DNA of 64,000 nt from Taibaiella helva (GCF_003545695.1 NZ_QUZZ01000004.1:186001-250000), one strand, 5' to 3'; positions 50,277 to 59,628 are shown, numbered from the stretch's first letter. Notes: generated by a model not told the origin, from the sequence alone. A program made the numbers and translations.

Positions 50277-51782
50277 TCAGGCTTTATGGATCTTTTCTAA
50301 AAGGTAATCGAGCCCCAGCAGCTCCGCGCTGGCTGCGACAGCATTGATGCTGACACCCAGCACGCCATGAATGCCTATATTCTGCCCGGTAAAGAGCAGG
50401 TTAGGGATCTTGGTCCTGATGGGAATACGGGTACCGGCAGGATTCTGCACATCGGCCATCACACCGTAAATGCTGCCGTCGGAGGTACCCATATAATCAC
50501 GGAAGGTAAGTGGTGTCGCTACTTTGAAAGCCTGTATATGCTGCTTCAGCTCAGGATAACGCTGCGCCACCGTGTCGATAAGCAAGGCCGCCTTTTTCTC
50601 TTTGAAGGCATGATATGCCGTGTCGCGCGCTGAAGGTTCTGCCGTAATGTTTCGGGTATGGCTCCAGGCATCCAGCTCTGCAGCATGCATATAGGTCAGT
50701 ATCGCTACGGTATCGGCATAGCCGGGGTTTTGATCATCGGCGCCGAAATAGAGCGCATAGTTGGCCGGCCATTCACCGGGCCGATAAGCAACCGCTGCAA
50801 ATACATCAGCGCTGCGGTTCCAGTAGATATTGTGATTGCGGTACGGGATCTTGCCCGGCTGCAATACGATATTGACCATAAAGGCCGATATCGAGTTCTC
50901 AGCAGCCAGGATACGCTTGCGGTATACCGGCTTGATGAGATTGCAATCGATCCAGGACAGCGCCATAGCAGGATGTACATTAGCGATAAAATGCTTTGCC
51001 CGGTACGCCGCACCTGTGGCCGTAACGGCGCTATGGATCAGGCCGTCTTTTTCGGTAAGGCGTGTGACTTTTTCATTGCGGAAAATAACACCGCCATGCT
51101 CCTGCAGCCGGCGCCACAGCAGCTTTGATATCTGCGAGCTGCCGCCCCTGATCTTATAGGCGCTGTCGATATAGCTTTTGGTCACGAGGGCATGGACGTA
51201 GAAAGGAGTCTTGTCGCGGGAACCGGCATAGAGCAGGTTGTTGCCCATCAGCACATGCTGCAGCTTCTCATCGGAAATGCGCTGCATCATATCCTGCATG
51301 GTCCAATGGCTCACTGCTTCCTTTTCGGAAGCGTCGCCGTTCCGGAGATTGTACAGCGGGAAGCTGTCGCTTACCTGCTGCAGGATCTGAACGTAGTCGT
51401 CGAGGGCGCCGTCCGAACCCCTGAAATAGGGTTTGAGCACCTCGGCAAAATGGTTCAGCCCCTGGGCATGGGGGTAGGCCTGCTGATCGTCGCCGAAGAT
51501 AACCTGGTCAAAGCCGTTCTCATCGAGCTTGTTCAGTCCGAGATCGCCGAGGATACCGGCATAGCGGAATAAGCGGTGCTGACTTTGTCCTTCGTCCAGC
51601 GCCCCTACGTAGTGCACGCAGGAGTCGAAAAGTTTTTTTTCAAAAGAGAAGGTCTGAAGACAACCACCGACCTGTTTGTTTTGTTCTATTACAGCAACGT
51701 GCAGACCTTCCTTCGCCAGGAAAACTGCGCTGAGCAAACCGCCCAACCCGGAGCCAATGATCACGACATCGTAAATTGCCAC
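50277..51782 (-). CDS. CrtI-like FAD-dependent oxidoreductase (phytoene desaturase / retinol saturase type)
   Basis: The 501-residue protein starts with the FAD-binding motif DVVIIGSGLGGLLSAVFLAKEGLHVAVIEQNKQVGGCLQTF. The C-terminal motif is IRTKIPNLLFTGQNIGIHGVLGVSINAVAASAELLG. The overall form matches CrtI-like and all-trans-retinol saturase-like enzymes. No carotenoid synthase gene lies in the window, so a carotenoid role is open. It is transcribed with the MmcQ gene downstream. Confidence 0.92.
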   Translation of the reverse strand: MAIYDVVIIGSGLGGLLSAVFLAKEGLHVAVIEQNKQVGGCLQTFSFEKKLFDSCVHYVGALDEGQSQHRLFRYAGILGDLGLNKLDENGFDQVIFGDDQQAYPHAQGLNHFAEVLKPYFRGSDGALDDYVQILQQVSDSFPLYNLRNGDASEKEAVSHWTMQDMMQRISDEKLQHVLMGNNLLYAGSRDKTPFYVHALVTKSYIDSAYKIRGGSSQISKLLWRRLQEHGGVIFRNEKVTRLTEKDGLIHSAVTATGAAYRAKHFIANVHPAMALSWIDCNLIKPVYRKRILAAENSISAFMVNIVLQPGKIPYRNHNIYWNRSADVFAAVAYRPGEWPANYALYFGADDQNPGYADTVAILTYMHAAELDAWSHTRNITAEPSARDTAYHAFKEKKAALLIDTVAQRYPELKQHIQAFKVATPLTFRDYMGTSDGSIYGVMADVQNPAGTRIPIRTKIPNLLFTGQNIGIHGVLGVSINAVAASAELLGLDYLLEKIHKA

Positions 51783-51990
51783 TGCTAAGAATCCAAAAAC
51801 AACCAGGTGCGAAGATTAAATTATTTTTCCACATATCCATCAATGAAAGTTGATAACTATGGCTAACAATAAAATAATGGCTTGAAAAAACTGATTTATA
51901 CATAACTTTAAGCAACGCGCCACCCGGATAGCGCCTCCCGTGGCCTATGAATGACCAGTTCCACTATTACGTACATTAAACTGACAGACT

Positions 51991-53019
51991 TTGACAGAAA
52001 TCATCATCAATCTCGAGACCGTAAACCCGATTGAATTCTTCGGTGTAAACAACAGCAAATTTGACATCCTGAAGAAAAAATTTCCCCTCTTAAAAATATT
52101 ATCGCGCGGTACGCAATTAAAACTTGCGGGCAAACCGGAAGAAGTAGAAGCCGCACGTGAAAAGATCGACCTTATCGTTAAATACCTGGAGCGCAACGGT
52201 AATCTCTCCGAAAATTACTTTGCACAAATACTCGGCGATGCCGAAGACGACGGTGACGGTACCGGCGACAATGCCAATATCATCGACGGCAACGATATCC
52301 TGGTTTTCGGTCCTAACGGCAAGGTGATCCGCGCCAAAACGCAGAACCAGAAGAAAATGGCTGCCGTATCGGAAAAAAATGACATCATCTTTGCCATAGG
52401 ACCGGCGGGTACGGGCAAAACCTATACTGCTGTAGCCCTTGCTGTACGGGCGCTTAAGAATAAGGCGATCAAAAAGATCATCCTGACCCGTCCCGCGGTG
52501 GAAGCTGGCGAAAGCCTCGGTTTTCTGCCCGGCGACCTGAAAGAAAAGATCGACCCTTACCTGAGGCCTTTGTACGATGCGCTGGACGACATGATCCCCA
52601 GCGACAAGCTGAGCTATTTTATGGCCAACCGCGTGATCGAGATCGCCCCGCTGGCTTATATGCGCGGACGCACCCTCGACAATGCTTTCATTATTCTTGA
52701 CGAGGCCCAGAATGCCACCGACCTGCAGCTGAAAATGTTCCTGACCCGTATCGGGCCTTCAGCCAAGGCGATCATTACCGGCGACCTGAGCCAGGTCGAT
52801 CTGCCCAAGAACCAGAAATCGGGCCTGGGCAAGGCTGTAAGAATACTCAAAAATATCCCCGGCATTGCTCATATCGAGCTTAGCGGCAGCGATGTGGTCC
52901 GCCACAGGCTGGTTAAAGCAGTAATTGCCGCTTACGACAAAGAAAACGAGCGGGAAGAAGAGCTGGAAGAAATGCGCAAAGAACGCAGAAGCGCACTGAA
53001 GGCCGAACAACAACAATGA
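51991..53019 (+). CDS. PhoH-family ATPase/RNA-binding protein
   Basis: The 342-residue protein has the family's N-terminal domain (IINLETVNPIEFFGVNNSKFDILKKKFPLLKILSRG). The P-loop is IFAIGPAGTGKTYTAVALA, followed by RPAVEAGESLGFLPGDLKEKIDPYLRPLYDAL and Walker B FIILDEAQNATDLQ. It ends in a charged Glu/Arg/Lys-rich coil. No ATG lies near the conserved N-terminus; the start is a TTG at 51991. PhoH proteins are linked to RNA metabolism, but the exact role is not settled. Confidence 0.94.
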   Translation: MTEIIINLETVNPIEFFGVNNSKFDILKKKFPLLKILSRGTQLKLAGKPEEVEAAREKIDLIVKYLERNGNLSENYFAQILGDAEDDGDGTGDNANIIDGNDILVFGPNGKVIRAKTQNQKKMAAVSEKNDIIFAIGPAGTGKTYTAVALAVRALKNKAIKKIILTRPAVEAGESLGFLPGDLKEKIDPYLRPLYDALDDMIPSDKLSYFMANRVIEIAPLAYMRGRTLDNAFIILDEAQNATDLQLKMFLTRIGPSAKAIITGDLSQVDLPKNQKSGLGKAVRILKNIPGIAHIELSGSDVVRHRLVKAVIAAYDKENEREEELEEMRKERRSALKAEQQQ

Positions 53020-53035
53020 TTCATATACGACAGCG

Positions 53036-53083
53036 TGTATAAGCAAGAAGTCAAGTTTAAAAACTTGACTTCTTGCTTATACA
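53036..53083. terminator. 48-bp palindromic terminator between convergent genes
   Basis: Perfect 23-bp arms (53036-53058 and 53061-53083) surround two bases. It fills the gap between the phoH and MATE stop codons almost entirely. Confidence 0.85.
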
Positions 53084-54415
53084 TCAGATCATTTTGCCTT
53101 TCCAGCGACCGCTGAGCAGGTAACCGCCGGCAGTAAGCAGCAGGCAGCCCCAGTAAACAAATTCAGAGGCCCAGGCTACATGCAGGGAAGCCCGCAGCCG
53201 CTCTACAGCGATAGTGATATACACGATATAGACGCAAACGCAGAAGACTTCAATACAGAGGTTAATAAGGGTATTGCCGGTACCGATCACGGCATTGAAA
53301 CAGATGGTGGCCATGCACATAATGAGCGAGGAGATCGCCAGCACCCGCAGGCTGTTGACACCCATAGCGATCACTGCCGTATCGCTGGTATAGGCGCCGA
53401 GGAAGGTTTTGGGAAAGAGAAAGAGGAAAAGCGAAATACAGATCGTATAGGTGAAGCTGATGGTGATGATCTTTTTGACCAGCGGTACCACACGCTCTGT
53501 TTGCCCCTGCCCTATAATATTGCTGACCATTGTATTGCAGGTAGAAGCAAGGGCCCAGGTACCGATGCTGACAATGCCCAGCACACTGCGCAGGATATGC
53601 GAGGTGGCCAGCTGGGTTACACCCAGGTGCTCAACGTAGATATAGAAGATCTGCCAGCCGCCTATGCTGAAAACGTATTGCAGGATCAGTGGTGCGGCAA
53701 CTTTGAGGGTTTGTATCGAAATACGGCTGTCGGGCCGCAGGTAACGGGTAACGGGATAGCGGCGATGCAGTCCCTTAAGAAAAAAGAGGCTGTACATCAC
53801 AAGGCAATAAATAACCTCTGCCGCGATAGAAGCTGCGGCAGCGCCTTTGAGCCCCATGCGGGGCAGGCCCCAGTTGCCGAAGATCAGGCCATAGTCGAGG
53901 GCAACATTGACCAGGTTGGCCAGCAGGGCGCCATAAATCAGCAGGCGCGAACGATTGGTGGCAATGTAAAAGGCATTGACCAGCTGTGTGAGCATCAGGA
54001 AAGGCAAGCCCCATATACGCAGGTACAGGAAATCGATCGTGGCAAAGAAAATGTTCTCATCCTTCAGACTGTAGCCGAATAGCAAAGGCGTAAACCAGAA
54101 CGAAAGCATCATGAGCAGCAGCGAGCCCATGGCGGAAAGGAAAAGACCATTGGTAAAGGTCCGGCTCAATCCCTGCATATCATTCTCACCCGCCCGTCGC
54201 GACAGGAGCACCATGATCCCGTTGGAAAGGCCGAAGCCGATATAAGTGAGCAGGAGGTAGTAAATGCTGGTGAGGCCGTTGACTACCAGCTCCAGCTGGC
54301 CCAGCCGCCCGAGGAATACGGCATTGGCCATAAAACTGATCTGCGGAATGAGCAGGGACAGTGAAATGGGTGCTGCCAGCTTCAATATTTGTCGTCTAGA
54401 GGCGGTGAATTGCAT
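53084..54415 (-). CDS. MATE-family efflux transporter
   Basis: The 443-residue protein has 12 transmembrane helices in two similar halves. The first half begins LKLAAPISLSLLIPQISFMANAVFLGRLGQLELVVNGLTSIYYL; the second begins LKVAAPLILQYVFSIGGWQIFYIYVEHLG. Such transporters export drugs or metabolites in exchange for Na+ or H+. The substrate is unknown. It is divergent from the DUF3822 gene; the promoters face each other within 22 bases. Confidence 0.92.
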   Translation of the reverse strand: MQFTASRRQILKLAAPISLSLLIPQISFMANAVFLGRLGQLELVVNGLTSIYYLLLTYIGFGLSNGIMVLLSRRAGENDMQGLSRTFTNGLFLSAMGSLLLMMLSFWFTPLLFGYSLKDENIFFATIDFLYLRIWGLPFLMLTQLVNAFYIATNRSRLLIYGALLANLVNVALDYGLIFGNWGLPRMGLKGAAAASIAAEVIYCLVMYSLFFLKGLHRRYPVTRYLRPDSRISIQTLKVAAPLILQYVFSIGGWQIFYIYVEHLGVTQLATSHILRSVLGIVSIGTWALASTCNTMVSNIIGQGQTERVVPLVKKIITISFTYTICISLFLFLFPKTFLGAYTSDTAVIAMGVNSLRVLAISSLIMCMATICFNAVIGTGNTLINLCIEVFCVCVYIVYITIAVERLRASLHVAWASEFVYWGCLLLTAGGYLLSGRWKGKMI

Positions 54416-54450
54416 TAATCCGGGGCTGCAGTTGTCGGTTGAACCGCGGA

Positions 54451-54472
54451 CAAAATTATTCTATTAATTTTG
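54451..54472. promoter_or_regulatory. Divergent promoter pair
   Basis: The minus strand reads TAATTTTG at 54451-54458 (for the MATE gene) and the plus strand TAATTTTG at 54465-54472 (for DUF3822). The two boxes are identical and only six bases apart, so the promoters probably interfere. Confidence 0.6.
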
Positions 54473-54515
54473 CGCAGCACATTTTTGCACTGAAAATATT
54501 TCAATATCCCAGCCA

Positions 54516-55322
54516 ATGTCCCTCATCAAGCAAGAGATACTGCAACCCGTCAGGCATTTCAACATGCACGACGACCCGTTGACCAATATAGAAACCCTGC
54601 ACCTGATCGTATGGGATAAAGGCTTGTGTATTGCGGGCTACGATGCAAACAGCAATGTGCTCACGGCTAAAGTATACCATTATGCGCCATGGAATATGGC
54701 CGCCATCGAATCTATCTTCATTAATGAGCCGCTGGTAGCAGGCCCCCAGCCGGTTACCCATATCTGGATCGCTGACGAAAGAACCATAGTTATTCCCCGT
54801 CCGCTGTACGAAAAAGAAGCTGCTGCCTCCTGGCTGCGCCGCTTTCATTTTATTGAGGCGGGCGAGCACGTGCACGCCACACCCGTGGCCCAGGTACTGG
54901 CAGCTGTTGTCAGCTACCCGGTGCAGGAAAAGCTGGCACAGCTGGTACAGAAATATTTTGCCGAGGGGCATATAGAAGCCCTTTCGGGGGCGATCCTGTG
55001 CCAGGAGCCCACGCCACAGGATTATGCCGACCTTGTTTTCCTCGACACCGTAGTGCTGCTCAGCGCCGGCAGCAAGGACAAGCTGCTGCTGCACCAGGTA
55101 ATGGAGATGAGCGATGTACATAACCTGCTCTATCGCCTGGCCCTCATCTGCCAGGAGCATAGCCTGCAGCAAGAAGAGCTGAGGGTAACGGTTTCCGGGC
55201 TTTGCCTTTCCGATACGGTGCTGGAAGAACTAAGGCAGTTCTTTCCCAGGATCACGGTGCCCGGCTCGGAACAATTTGCCTCTTTTACTCTATTAAGCAA
55301 GCTGATATCATGCGCATCATAG
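54516..55322 (+). CDS. DUF3822-family protein
   Basis: The 268-residue protein matches DUF3822, whose members in Bacteroidota sit directly before rsmD, as here (13-base overlap with rsmD). The fold is predicted actin-like ATPase-related, with paired beta sheets (LHLIVWDKGLCIAGYDANSNVLTAKVYHY; DLVFLDTVVLLSAGSKDKLLLHQVMEM). No catalytic residue is evident. The conserved coupling suggests a role in rRNA methylation or ribosome assembly (inference). Confidence 0.82.
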   Translation: MSLIKQEILQPVRHFNMHDDPLTNIETLHLIVWDKGLCIAGYDANSNVLTAKVYHYAPWNMAAIESIFINEPLVAGPQPVTHIWIADERTIVIPRPLYEKEAAASWLRRFHFIEAGEHVHATPVAQVLAAVVSYPVQEKLAQLVQKYFAEGHIEALSGAILCQEPTPQDYADLVFLDTVVLLSAGSKDKLLLHQVMEMSDVHNLLYRLALICQEHSLQQEELRVTVSGLCLSDTVLEELRQFFPRITVPGSEQFASFTLLSKLISCAS

Positions 55323-55864
55323 GCGGCACACACGGCGGCAGGAAGCTCCATCCTCCCACCAATATGCCTCACACACGGCCCACAACAGATGTGGCCAAGG
55401 AAGGGCTGTTCAATATCTTACAGAACCAGATCGATTTTGAGGGCATTAAAACGCTGGATATCTTCGGCGGTACCGGCAGCATCAGCTACGAGCTGGCTTC
55501 AAGGGGTGCAGCCGATCTTACCATTATCGAACGGGACAAGCACATGGCTGCTTTTATCCGCAAAAGCGCGGCTGAATTTGGTTTCAACCAGATACACCTA
55601 TTGCAGACCGAGGTATTCAAGTTCCTGAAATCCTGTACCGACCACTACGATTTCATTTTTGCCGGCCCACCTTATGCCCTGGTAGAGATCGATAGCATCC
55701 CGGACATCATTTTCGAACGGAAATTACTACGGTCCGATGGCCTGTTTATCCTGGAACATACGCCCCGCAACAATTACGAAGAGCATGCGCATTTCCTTAA
55801 GGTAAAAAATTACGGCACCACCCTGTTCTCTTTCTTCGGTTACGAGGAAGAGGAGCATGTCTGA
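55310..55864 (+). CDS. rsmD: 16S rRNA m2G966 methyltransferase RsmD
   Basis: From the ATG at 55310 the protein has 184 residues: MRIIGGTHGGRKLHPP and TRPTTDVAKEGLFNIL are the family's N-terminus. The SAM motif is LDIFGGTGSISYELASRGA and the catalytic motif is FAGPPYALVEID (a DPPY variant, here GPPY). It methylates G966 of 16S rRNA. An upstream frame extension overlaps DUF3822 and is rejected. It is convergent with the ECF sigma gene across the tandem repeat array. Confidence 0.94.
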   Translation: MRIIGGTHGGRKLHPPTNMPHTRPTTDVAKEGLFNILQNQIDFEGIKTLDIFGGTGSISYELASRGAADLTIIERDKHMAAFIRKSAAEFGFNQIHLLQTEVFKFLKSCTDHYDFIFAGPPYALVEIDSIPDIIFERKLLRSDGLFILEHTPRNNYEEHAHFLKVKNYGTTLFSFFGYEEEEHV

Positions 55865-55904
55865 TCTTTCTTTTGTAACATCGCCCTTGCCGGCGCATGC
55901 ACTC

Positions 55905-56476
55905 GCTACAAACCTTTTGCTCCTACGGAGCAATTTCATGGATGATTGTGTTTGCTACAAACCTTTTGCTCCTACGGAGCAATTTCATGGGTGATTGTGT
56001 TTGCTACAAACCTTTTGCTCCTACGGAGCAATTTCATGGATGATTGTGTTTCCCTACAAACCTCTTGCTCCTACGGAGCAATTTCATGGATGATTGTGTT
56101 TCCCTACAAACCTTTTGCTCCTACGGAGCAATTTCATGGATGATTGTGTTTCCCTACAAACCTTTTGCTCCTACGGAGCAATTTCATGGATGATTGTGTT
56201 TCCCTACAAACCTCTTGCTCCTACGGGGCAATTTCATGGATGATTGTGTTTCCTACAAACCTTTTGCCCCTACGGGGCAATTTCATGGATGATTGTGTTT
56301 CCCTACAAATCTCTTGCTCCTACGGAGCAATTTCATGGATGATTGTGTTTCCCTACAAACCTCTTGCTCCTACGGAGCAATTTCATGGATGATTGTGTTT
56401 CCCTACAAACCTCTTGCTCCTACGGGGCAATTTCATGGGTGATTGTGTTTCCCTACAAACCTCTTGCTCCTATGGG
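55905..56476. repeat. Tandem array of 12 hairpin-bearing 49/50-bp units
   Basis: The core TTGCTCCTACGGAGCAA recurs at spacings of 49 or 50 bases from 55917 to about 56480; the last unit is degenerate (TATGGGTAA). Each core is a 7-bp inverted repeat with a TAC loop. The linker (TTCATGGATGATTGTGTTTCCCTACAAACC) is nearly constant and there are no variable spacers, so it is not a CRISPR array. The frames that run through it are artefacts of the period. It lies between the convergent rsmD and ECF sigma genes, in a 664-base stretch without a gene. Confidence 0.9.
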
Positions 56477-56528
56477 TAAAGCGGTCCGTTGATCGGGACA
56501 CATAACGCGGAGCAGTGGCTGAATAGCC

Positions 56529-57785
56529 TTATGAAAAAAGCATCCGGCATTGCGCTATACGCTGTGCCAGGAACTCCTTATCGGCGGGCGTGGCCGCGAG
56601 CGCCAGGGCACGGGTATAAGCATCACAAGCATCAGCCATCAACCCCATACGCCGGCAAATATCGCCTTCAGCCGCGGGCAGCATGAAATTAGCTTCCAGA
56701 TCACTGCTCCGGAGCCCACGCAGATCATCAAGGCTCCGGGAGCCAGGTAGATAGCTTTCGGCCAGGATACGGTTGAGCGTTACCATCGAAGAAGGATACA
56801 GGCGTTCCAGTTGCCGGTACAGCGCCGCGATCCCGGGCCAATCGGTATCGGCAAAGCAGGCAGCCCGGCAGTGCTGCGATGCGATAAGCGCCTCCAGGTA
56901 AAAGCGATTGGGCTGCTGCGGCATAGCCCTTCCGAGATAGTAATAAGCTTCTTCTATAAAGACCTTGTTCCAACGGCTGCGGTCCTGTTCTTCCAGGCTA
57001 AGCTGCGTGCCGGTAAGGCTGAACCGGGCAGGAAAACGGGACAGGTTAAAGAACATCAGCGCGATCAGGGCTTCAGCTTCACCGCCGGTACCGGCTTGTT
57101 CCGCAACCAGCTTTGCCAACCGCAACGCTTCGTAGCACAGGTCATTGTCTATAGTTGCTTTTTTTCTCGTGCTTTTGTATCCTTCATTGAACATGAGGTA
57201 TAGCACCATGAGCGTCGTATGCAGCCGTTCCGGCGACAAGACAGGCAAACTGAAGGGAGCAGGAAGTGCTTCTCTGCGAAGGAGGGCCTTGCTTCTCGTC
57301 AGGATCTTCTTGGCAGCTTCCGGCTGTATGAGTAAGGCATTGGCGATCTCCGGTACGCCGAAGCCGCAGAGGACATACAGCGTAAGCGCGATCTGGTTGC
57401 GGGGAGAGAGCACCGGATGGCAGCACAGGAGCAAAAGCTTTAGCTGACTGTCCCGTATTTCACCCGGGGCAAAAAAAGGTTCTATCTCTTGTTCAATACC
57501 TTGAATTGCCGGCAGCGACGCATGCGCCGACGATCGTCTTTGCTCCTGCTTCAGGTAATTGATCGCCTTATGCTTGGCTACCTGCATGAGCCAGGCCGGG
57601 GGGTGATCGGGCATGCCGGAGAAACGCCAGCTCGTCAACGCGGCCTCAAAGGTATCCTGTACGATATCCATAACCTTGTCAATATCCTGCAGACCAAACA
57701 GGCGCGACAATACGGCAACCATCTTTCCCGAGTGTTCCCGGAAAAGATGAGCTGCCAGCTGTGGTATAGGATCTGTGTGTGGCAT
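56529..57785 (-). CDS. ECF sigma factor with large C-terminal extension (ECF42-like)
   Basis: The 418-residue protein has sigma region 2 (VLSRLFGLQDIDKVMDIVQDTFEAALTSWRFSGMPDHPPAWLMQVAKHKAINYLKQE) and region 4 (LSPRNQIALTLYVLCGFGVPEIANALLIQPEAAKKILTRSK). The C-terminal half (about 190-418) is helical, DUF6596/TPR-like (MFNEGYKSTRKKATIDNDLCYEALRLAKLVAEQAG), and replaces an anti-sigma factor as likely control element. The YCII/DGPF gene lies nine bases upstream; the pairing is the known mark of the ECF42 group. The signal is unknown. Confidence 0.9.
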   Translation of the reverse strand: MPHTDPIPQLAAHLFREHSGKMVAVLSRLFGLQDIDKVMDIVQDTFEAALTSWRFSGMPDHPPAWLMQVAKHKAINYLKQEQRRSSAHASLPAIQGIEQEIEPFFAPGEIRDSQLKLLLLCCHPVLSPRNQIALTLYVLCGFGVPEIANALLIQPEAAKKILTRSKALLRREALPAPFSLPVLSPERLHTTLMVLYLMFNEGYKSTRKKATIDNDLCYEALRLAKLVAEQAGTGGEAEALIALMFFNLSRFPARFSLTGTQLSLEEQDRSRWNKVFIEEAYYYLGRAMPQQPNRFYLEALIASQHCRAACFADTDWPGIAALYRQLERLYPSSMVTLNRILAESYLPGSRSLDDLRGLRSSDLEANFMLPAAEGDICRRMGLMADACDAYTRALALAATPADKEFLAQRIAQCRMLFS

Positions 57786-57794
57786 AGTCAGCTT

Positions 57795-58139
57795 TTATTC
57801 GGTCAGGATCACTTCTCTTATTTCGACCATACCGCCATAATCGAGGGAAGGACAGCCGCGGGCAATACGCGTGGCCTCCTCCAGCGAGGGCGCCAGCAGG
57901 AAATAAAAGCCGCTTACGCCTTCTTTGGCCTCGATGTAAGGGCCGTCGGTAATCATGCGTTCACTGCTCTTTATGTACTTCCCTGCGGGTGTAAGCGGGT
58001 TACCGCCTTTAAAATGCCCTTGCTGTACCAGCGTTTCCACCCATTTGACATGGCGTTCGATATCTTCCTGCATCTGTTGCGGGGTCATTTTGCCATAGTT
58101 GTCCAGGTCTTCCCGGATCAGCATCAGAAATTCTTTCAT
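57795..58139 (-). CDS. YCII/DGPF-family protein, partner of the ECF sigma factor
   Basis: The 114-residue protein is a dimeric alpha-beta barrel of the YCII family (FLMLIREDLDNYGKMTPQQMQEDIERHVKWVETLVQQGHFKGGNPL). The diagnostic motif TDGPYIEAKEGVSGFYFLLAPSLEEATRIARGCP follows. Such proteins are encoded next to ECF42 sigma factors and are often their targets; their own activity is unknown. It is the first gene of the two-gene operon with the sigma factor. Confidence 0.93.
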   Translation of the reverse strand: MKEFLMLIREDLDNYGKMTPQQMQEDIERHVKWVETLVQQGHFKGGNPLTPAGKYIKSSERMITDGPYIEAKEGVSGFYFLLAPSLEEATRIARGCPSLDYGGMVEIREVILTE

Positions 58140-58356
58140 TGTCGTTGCTTTACTTTTTTGAAATAATAAGGTTACCGCTTATAGTGACAACAAGCACCTG
58201 CTTTCCGGGACATTTTTTTGCTTTATTCTTATGGTGTCTTTCCGGCCTTGCCAGAATTGTTTTCAGACCAGCCAGAAAAGCATCAAAGCGTGCAAGATGC
58301 AGCCCAATGAGACACTGTCAACATAGAGCCATTATTCCCCTTTCTTTAGGGAAAGA

Positions 58357-59628
58357 TTATTCAAGCAGCTCCGCATCGCCTTCATCGAGCAGGTTCAGGT
58401 TTACCGAATCGGCGCCGGCAATACCTTCTACGCTTCCTCTGATGTGGGCGGCATTCAGCAGCACTTTCTCCAGCTGCTTTTCCCTCGCTTTCCAGAGGCG
58501 CTCCATCGCATCGCGCTCTTTTTGTATGCTCAGCTTCATATTGAGGAAGCCTTCACGTATAGCTTTCCATTGCTCTCCGAATTCGTGGCCTGTGAGATAG
58601 TCGTACAGCATCACCATTTTGTCTCCCTTGTTCTCACCGCTTTTCCTTGTTTCCGCTACTTTCAGCAAACCGTTGCGCAACAGCAGGGCCACGCTGCGCA
58701 CCTCGGCAAAAGAGCAGATATACACACCGTCCTTTTCGCCGAAGCGGTCCATATCGCGGGGAAAGGCTTGCGTCACGATCACGGCTATATCGGCGCCCAG
58801 CTGGCGCATATCGGCTTTCAGCTTTTCGATCCAGTCGATGGCGAATTCCTTCGTCCGTTTGCTCTCGTAAATAATCTTACCGGCTTCCTGTCCGTAGTGA
58901 TTGCGCACCACCTGGATACAATCGGCGCCACGCACGCCTTTGCCCACCTCGCTTACCTGGTCGAAGGGAAAGGTCGATTGCAGCAGCTCTTCCAGTAACA
59001 GCTCCTGCACTTCGCCCTGCAGCTGCATGCTGCCCTGCTCGGCTTTACGCTTCATTTCGTCCACCAGCTTTTTCTGGTCTTCGATCTGCTTTTCCAGCTC
59101 ACGGGTACGGAGCTGGTATTCCTGGTCCTTCACCTGCATACGCTCGGCCTGCTCGGCCTGCAGCTGCTCTTTCAGGCGTTCGCGTTCCTGGATCAGCTGA
59201 CGCTGCAGCTGCAGTTCCAGCTCTTCTTCCTTATCTTTCAGCGCCTTTTCCCGCTGCAGGTATTCAAGCTCTTTTTTGCGGGCTTCCTTCAACTTTTCTT
59301 CATTCTCCTCGGCCGACTGCTGCAGCACCTTCAATTGTGTTTCATAATCCGACGACAATTTTTTGCGCACCTGCTCTTCCAGCTGCACCTGCTGCATTTT
59401 CAGCTCGTTGTCCAGCTGCTGCCGGAAGAGCGTTTCCTGCTGTTCCTGCATTTTGCGGAATTCATCGTCCTTCCGCTGCGCCTCCTCTTCCTTCTGCTTT
59501 TTATAATCGAGCATCTGCTTGCGCAGCACCTGCTTCTCTTTTTCAATATTTTCCTTCAGCTCATCGTTCAATGCTTCTTCCAGCGGGAATTCGGAGCCGC
59601 AGCTGGGGCATTTGATCATCGTTGCCAT
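58357..59628 (-). CDS. DUF2130 coiled-coil protein
   Basis: The 423-residue protein begins with a short zinc-ribbon-like motif (CPSCGSEFPLEEALNDEL). A coiled coil rich in Glu, Gln, Lys and Arg covers about 25-220. The C-terminal DUF2130 domain has the nuclease-like core YESKRTKEFAIDWIEKLKADMRQLGADIAVIVTQAFPRDMDRFGEKDGVYIC. The family is widespread and uncharacterised; the core resembles PD-(D/E)XK nucleases. It stands alone, divergent from coaD. Confidence 0.93.
   Translation of the reverse strand: MATMIKCPSCGSEFPLEEALNDELKENIEKEKQVLRKQMLDYKKQKEEEAQRKDDEFRKMQEQQETLFRQQLDNELKMQQVQLEEQVRKKLSSDYETQLKVLQQSAEENEEKLKEARKKELEYLQREKALKDKEEELELQLQRQLIQERERLKEQLQAEQAERMQVKDQEYQLRTRELEKQIEDQKKLVDEMKRKAEQGSMQLQGEVQELLLEELLQSTFPFDQVSEVGKGVRGADCIQVVRNHYGQEAGKIIYESKRTKEFAIDWIEKLKADMRQLGADIAVIVTQAFPRDMDRFGEKDGVYICSFAEVRSVALLLRNGLLKVAETRKSGENKGDKMVMLYDYLTGHEFGEQWKAIREGFLNMKLSIQKERDAMERLWKAREKQLEKVLLNAAHIRGSVEGIAGADSVNLNLLDEGDAELLE

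Noticed and set aside
55946-56392. Open frames that run through the tandem array (65 and 82 codons)
   Set aside because: They arise from the 49/50-base period and encode only the repeated unit; no start signal, promoter or domain supports them.
55905-56476. CRISPR array
   Set aside because: The whole 49/50-base unit is repeated, including the linker; there are no variable spacers and no cas genes.
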